Origin: Hymenobacter gelipurpurascens
Lineage (GTDB): Bacteria > Bacteroidota > Bacteroidia > Cytophagales > Hymenobacteraceae
Assembly: GCF_900187375.1 (NCBI RefSeq)
Contig: NZ_FYEW01000001.1
Location: 1,116,001 to 1,180,000 of the forward strand
DNA: 64,000 nt
Reading direction: 5' to 3'
In this document: piece by piece, positions 62,376 through 64,000 of the stretch
Layout: every line of letters begins with the position of its first letter
How positions within the stretch are numbered: position 1 is the stretch's first letter
Made by a program: the position numbers and the translations under genes
The notes under the pieces: generated by a model
The model's input: the letters and a program-made list of their open reading frames with translations, nothing else
Told to the model about the DNA's origin: nothing
Database searches by the model: none

Positions 62376-63209
62376 TTATCGGCCAAAGACGTTCTTTAAT
62401 ATCTCGGTACCACGAGCGGCCGGGCGCAATCGGATCCGCCCTTCTTCCTCGGCTACCAAGGTAAACAGGCCATTCACGGTTTGCTGGGTAGCGTAGGGCG
62501 TTAGCTCCGCGTTGATCGGCGTCATGAGCGGAATCTTGTTGTAGCGGTTCACCATTTCAGCGTAGAGCCGGGTGGCCCCCGTTTGGTCGAGTGCCTGCTT
62601 CACAATGGGCTGCAACGTAGCACGAAGCTGCTCTTCCGTACCGGAGCGCAGCAGTTGCGTAGCGGCATCAGGCTGGCGCGATGCAGCCAGCGTCAGCGCA
62701 TCTTGAATATTCAGGTTTTGTACCGCCCCCAGGAAAATAGGCTTAGCCTGGGCAGATGCCGTTTCGGCGCTATGGTTGAGGGCTATTTCAAAGTTATCTA
62801 CTAGAGCGCCAAGCCGTAGGCCACGCAGCGTAGTGGCTACTAGTTGCGCCTCGGGCGGAAACGGAATGCGGATATCGGCATCAGAGTTGAAGCCTTCGGG
62901 CGAGCCACCCAGCTCTATGGCTCGGGTGACGCCTTGCGTCAGGGCGGCGCGTAGGCCAGTGGTTGCCTCGTCTGCCGTGAGCGGCGCAACTACCGGAACT
63001 GCTACGACGGGTGCCACCACTTTCGCTTTCGCAGTGGTCTTGGCTGTTGTCGTCTTCTTGGCGGGCGTGGTCTTTTTTGCCGCCGAAGTCGTGGTTTTTT
63101 TCGTGGTGGTAGCCGTTTTTTTGGCGGTGGTTTTGGTCTGAGCTTGGCTCAACTGCGTAGTGGCGAGGGCCAGGCCGAGGCCAAGCGCAAACGTGCGAAA
63201 CGGGGTCAT
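62376..63209 (-). CDS. DUF4197-like exported protein with Lys/Thr/Ala-rich tether
   Basis: 277 aa. A signal peptide (MTPFRTFALGLGLALATTQLSQAQ) is followed by a 50-residue low-complexity segment of repeated TAKK/TTKK/AKK units, then the DUF4197 domain (TTGLRAALTQGVTRAIELGG, DIRIPFPPEAQLVATTLRG, QTVNGLFTLVAEEEGRIRLR). It is paralogous to 61400-62152. The strongly basic tether is odd in an exported protein and might bind LPS, peptidoglycan or nucleic acid (speculative). Confidence 0.8.
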   Translation of the reverse strand: MTPFRTFALGLGLALATTQLSQAQTKTTAKKTATTTKKTTTSAAKKTTPAKKTTTAKTTAKAKVVAPVVAVPVVAPLTADEATTGLRAALTQGVTRAIELGGSPEGFNSDADIRIPFPPEAQLVATTLRGLRLGALVDNFEIALNHSAETASAQAKPIFLGAVQNLNIQDALTLAASRQPDAATQLLRSGTEEQLRATLQPIVKQALDQTGATRLYAEMVNRYNKIPLMTPINAELTPYATQQTVNGLFTLVAEEEGRIRLRPAARGTEILKNVFGR

Positions 63210-63308
63210 TTAGAAAAAGACGTAAAACCTGACGGCCGGAGTGGCGGTCTTCTGCGTTGAGAGGCCAATATTGCGCCAAATCCAGCCCCCATCCTAACCT
63301 ACTTCCTC

Positions 63309-64000
63309 ATGCCGACTCTCCCCGTCGTTGAAATCATGACCATTGGCGACGAACTGCTCTACGGGCAGGTTATCGACACCAACTCGGCCTTCATGGGCCA
63401 GGAGTTGGGCAAACTGGGCCTGCGCGTGCGCCAGATTACCAGCGTATCAGACCGCGCCGATGAAATTGTAGCAGCCCTAGACCTGGCCCGGCAACGCGCC
63501 GATGTAATCCTGATGACTGGTGGCCTAGGCCCCACTAAAGATGACCTGACCAAGCACGTACTGGCCCGCTACTTCGGCGCCGAGCTGGTGATGCATGAGC
63601 CTACATTGCAGCATGTAGAAGGAATTTTTGCGCGCTACAAGCGGCCTATGCTGGAGGTAAACCGCCAGCAGGCCATGGTTCCAGCTAATTGCACGGTGCT
63701 GCACAACGCGCTGGGCACCGCACCGGGCATGTGGTTTGAGGACCAGGGCACCGTATTCGTGAGTATGCCAGGCGTGCCCTTCGAGATGAAAGGGCTGATG
63801 AAAGACGAGGTGCTGCCGCGCCTGCAGCAGCACTTCCAGACGCCCCCCATTGAGCACCTGGTAGTGCAGACAGTAGGCCTGGGCGAATCGTATTTGGCAG
63901 AGAAAATTGCTGACTGGGAAAACGCCCTGCCCGAAAACTTCAAACTGGCCTACCTACCCTCTCTGGGTGGCGTGCGCCTGCGCCTTTCCGGCTACGCCGA
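63309..64000 (+). CDS. cinA: CinA-family protein (competence/damage-inducible), N-terminal part, cut by window end
   Basis: The frame from ATG 63309 (MPTLPVVEIMTIGDELLYGQ) stays open to the right edge, about 230 residues seen. Molybdopterin-binding-like (COG1058) motifs are IGDELLYGQVIDTNSAFMGQ, VILMTGGLGPTKDDLT and LGTAPGMWFE. Full-length CinA proteins combine this domain with a C-terminal nicotinamide-nucleotide amidase (PncC) domain, which would lie beyond the window. The likely role is NAD-precursor salvage or pyrophosphatase activity. It is divergent from the DUF4197 gene. Confidence 0.92.
   Translation, partial: MPTLPVVEIMTIGDELLYGQVIDTNSAFMGQELGKLGLRVRQITSVSDRADEIVAALDLARQRADVILMTGGLGPTKDDLTKHVLARYFGAELVMHEPTLQHVEGIFARYKRPMLEVNRQQAMVPANCTVLHNALGTAPGMWFEDQGTVFVSMPGVPFEMKGLMKDEVLPRLQQHFQTPPIEHLVVQTVGLGESYLAEKIADWENALPENFKLAYLPSLGGVRLRLSGYA

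Noticed and set aside
1..64000. tRNA, rRNA or riboswitch genes
   Set aside because: No cloverleaf with a TTCRANN loop, no rRNA segments, and no recognisable riboswitch (for example no FMN element before ribBA) were seen by eye; a dedicated search could still find a small RNA.

Overview
The window reads as chromosomal DNA of a GC-rich Bacteroidota, most likely Hymenobacter or a close relative (inference). The evidence is an LpxC-FabZ fusion, a PorX-type receiver-PglZ regulator, several outer-membrane beta-barrel receptors with carboxypeptidase-regulatory-like N-termini, -7 boxes of the TAnnTTTG type, and almost no Shine-Dalgarno sequences. About 48 protein genes are supported. I saw no rRNA, tRNA, CRISPR array or intact insertion sequence. 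The first gene (M14 peptidase C-terminus) and the last (CinA N-terminus) are cut by the window edges.

Layout. 0-13 kb: peptidase tail, ribBA, proC, a lipoprotein, two glycosyltransferases, a K+ channel, dnaG and a TonB-type receptor, mostly on the minus strand. 13-18 kb: a LytTR signalling locus with a degenerate kinase, an intact kinase and a LytTR regulator. It is divergent from a secreted EreA/ChaN-like protein and the receptor, and those two share a duplicated upstream element. 18-21 kb: Mrp, a NifU-like protein (apparently frameshifted) and fumarylacetoacetase. 21-32.5 kb: a minus-strand run that looks like a short-chain fatty acid locus (porin, MHS permease, small membrane protein, symporter-kinase fusion, lone receiver, PrpE-like and Acs synthetases). 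32.5-40 kb: a lone InsA-like DNA-binding protein, M28 peptidase, flavin reductase, GT39, alanine dehydrogenase, TsaE and an aminotransferase. 40-46 kb: two paralogous TonB-type receptors flanking a MarR regulator, with two different sets of palindromic operators. 46-51 kb: DUF3140, isochorismatase, and a HAD/UbiA/GT-C cassette. 51-64 kb: porX, an HD hydrolase, a GT-C protein, the lipid A genes lpxD-lpxC/fabZ-lpxA, an ABC ATPase, an acidic protein, two DUF4197 paralogues and cinA.

Three things stand out. First, the heptamer TGGCCTA/TAGGCCA recurs far more often than base composition predicts, in genes, spacers and terminator stems. Second, an upstream element of about 51 bp is shared by two genes beside the LytTR system and carries TTTGGT half-sites exactly 21 bp apart. 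Third, several short non-coding elements with terminal inverted repeats sit in the spacers.

All calls rest on reading the sequence and on recall of protein families; no database search was run.
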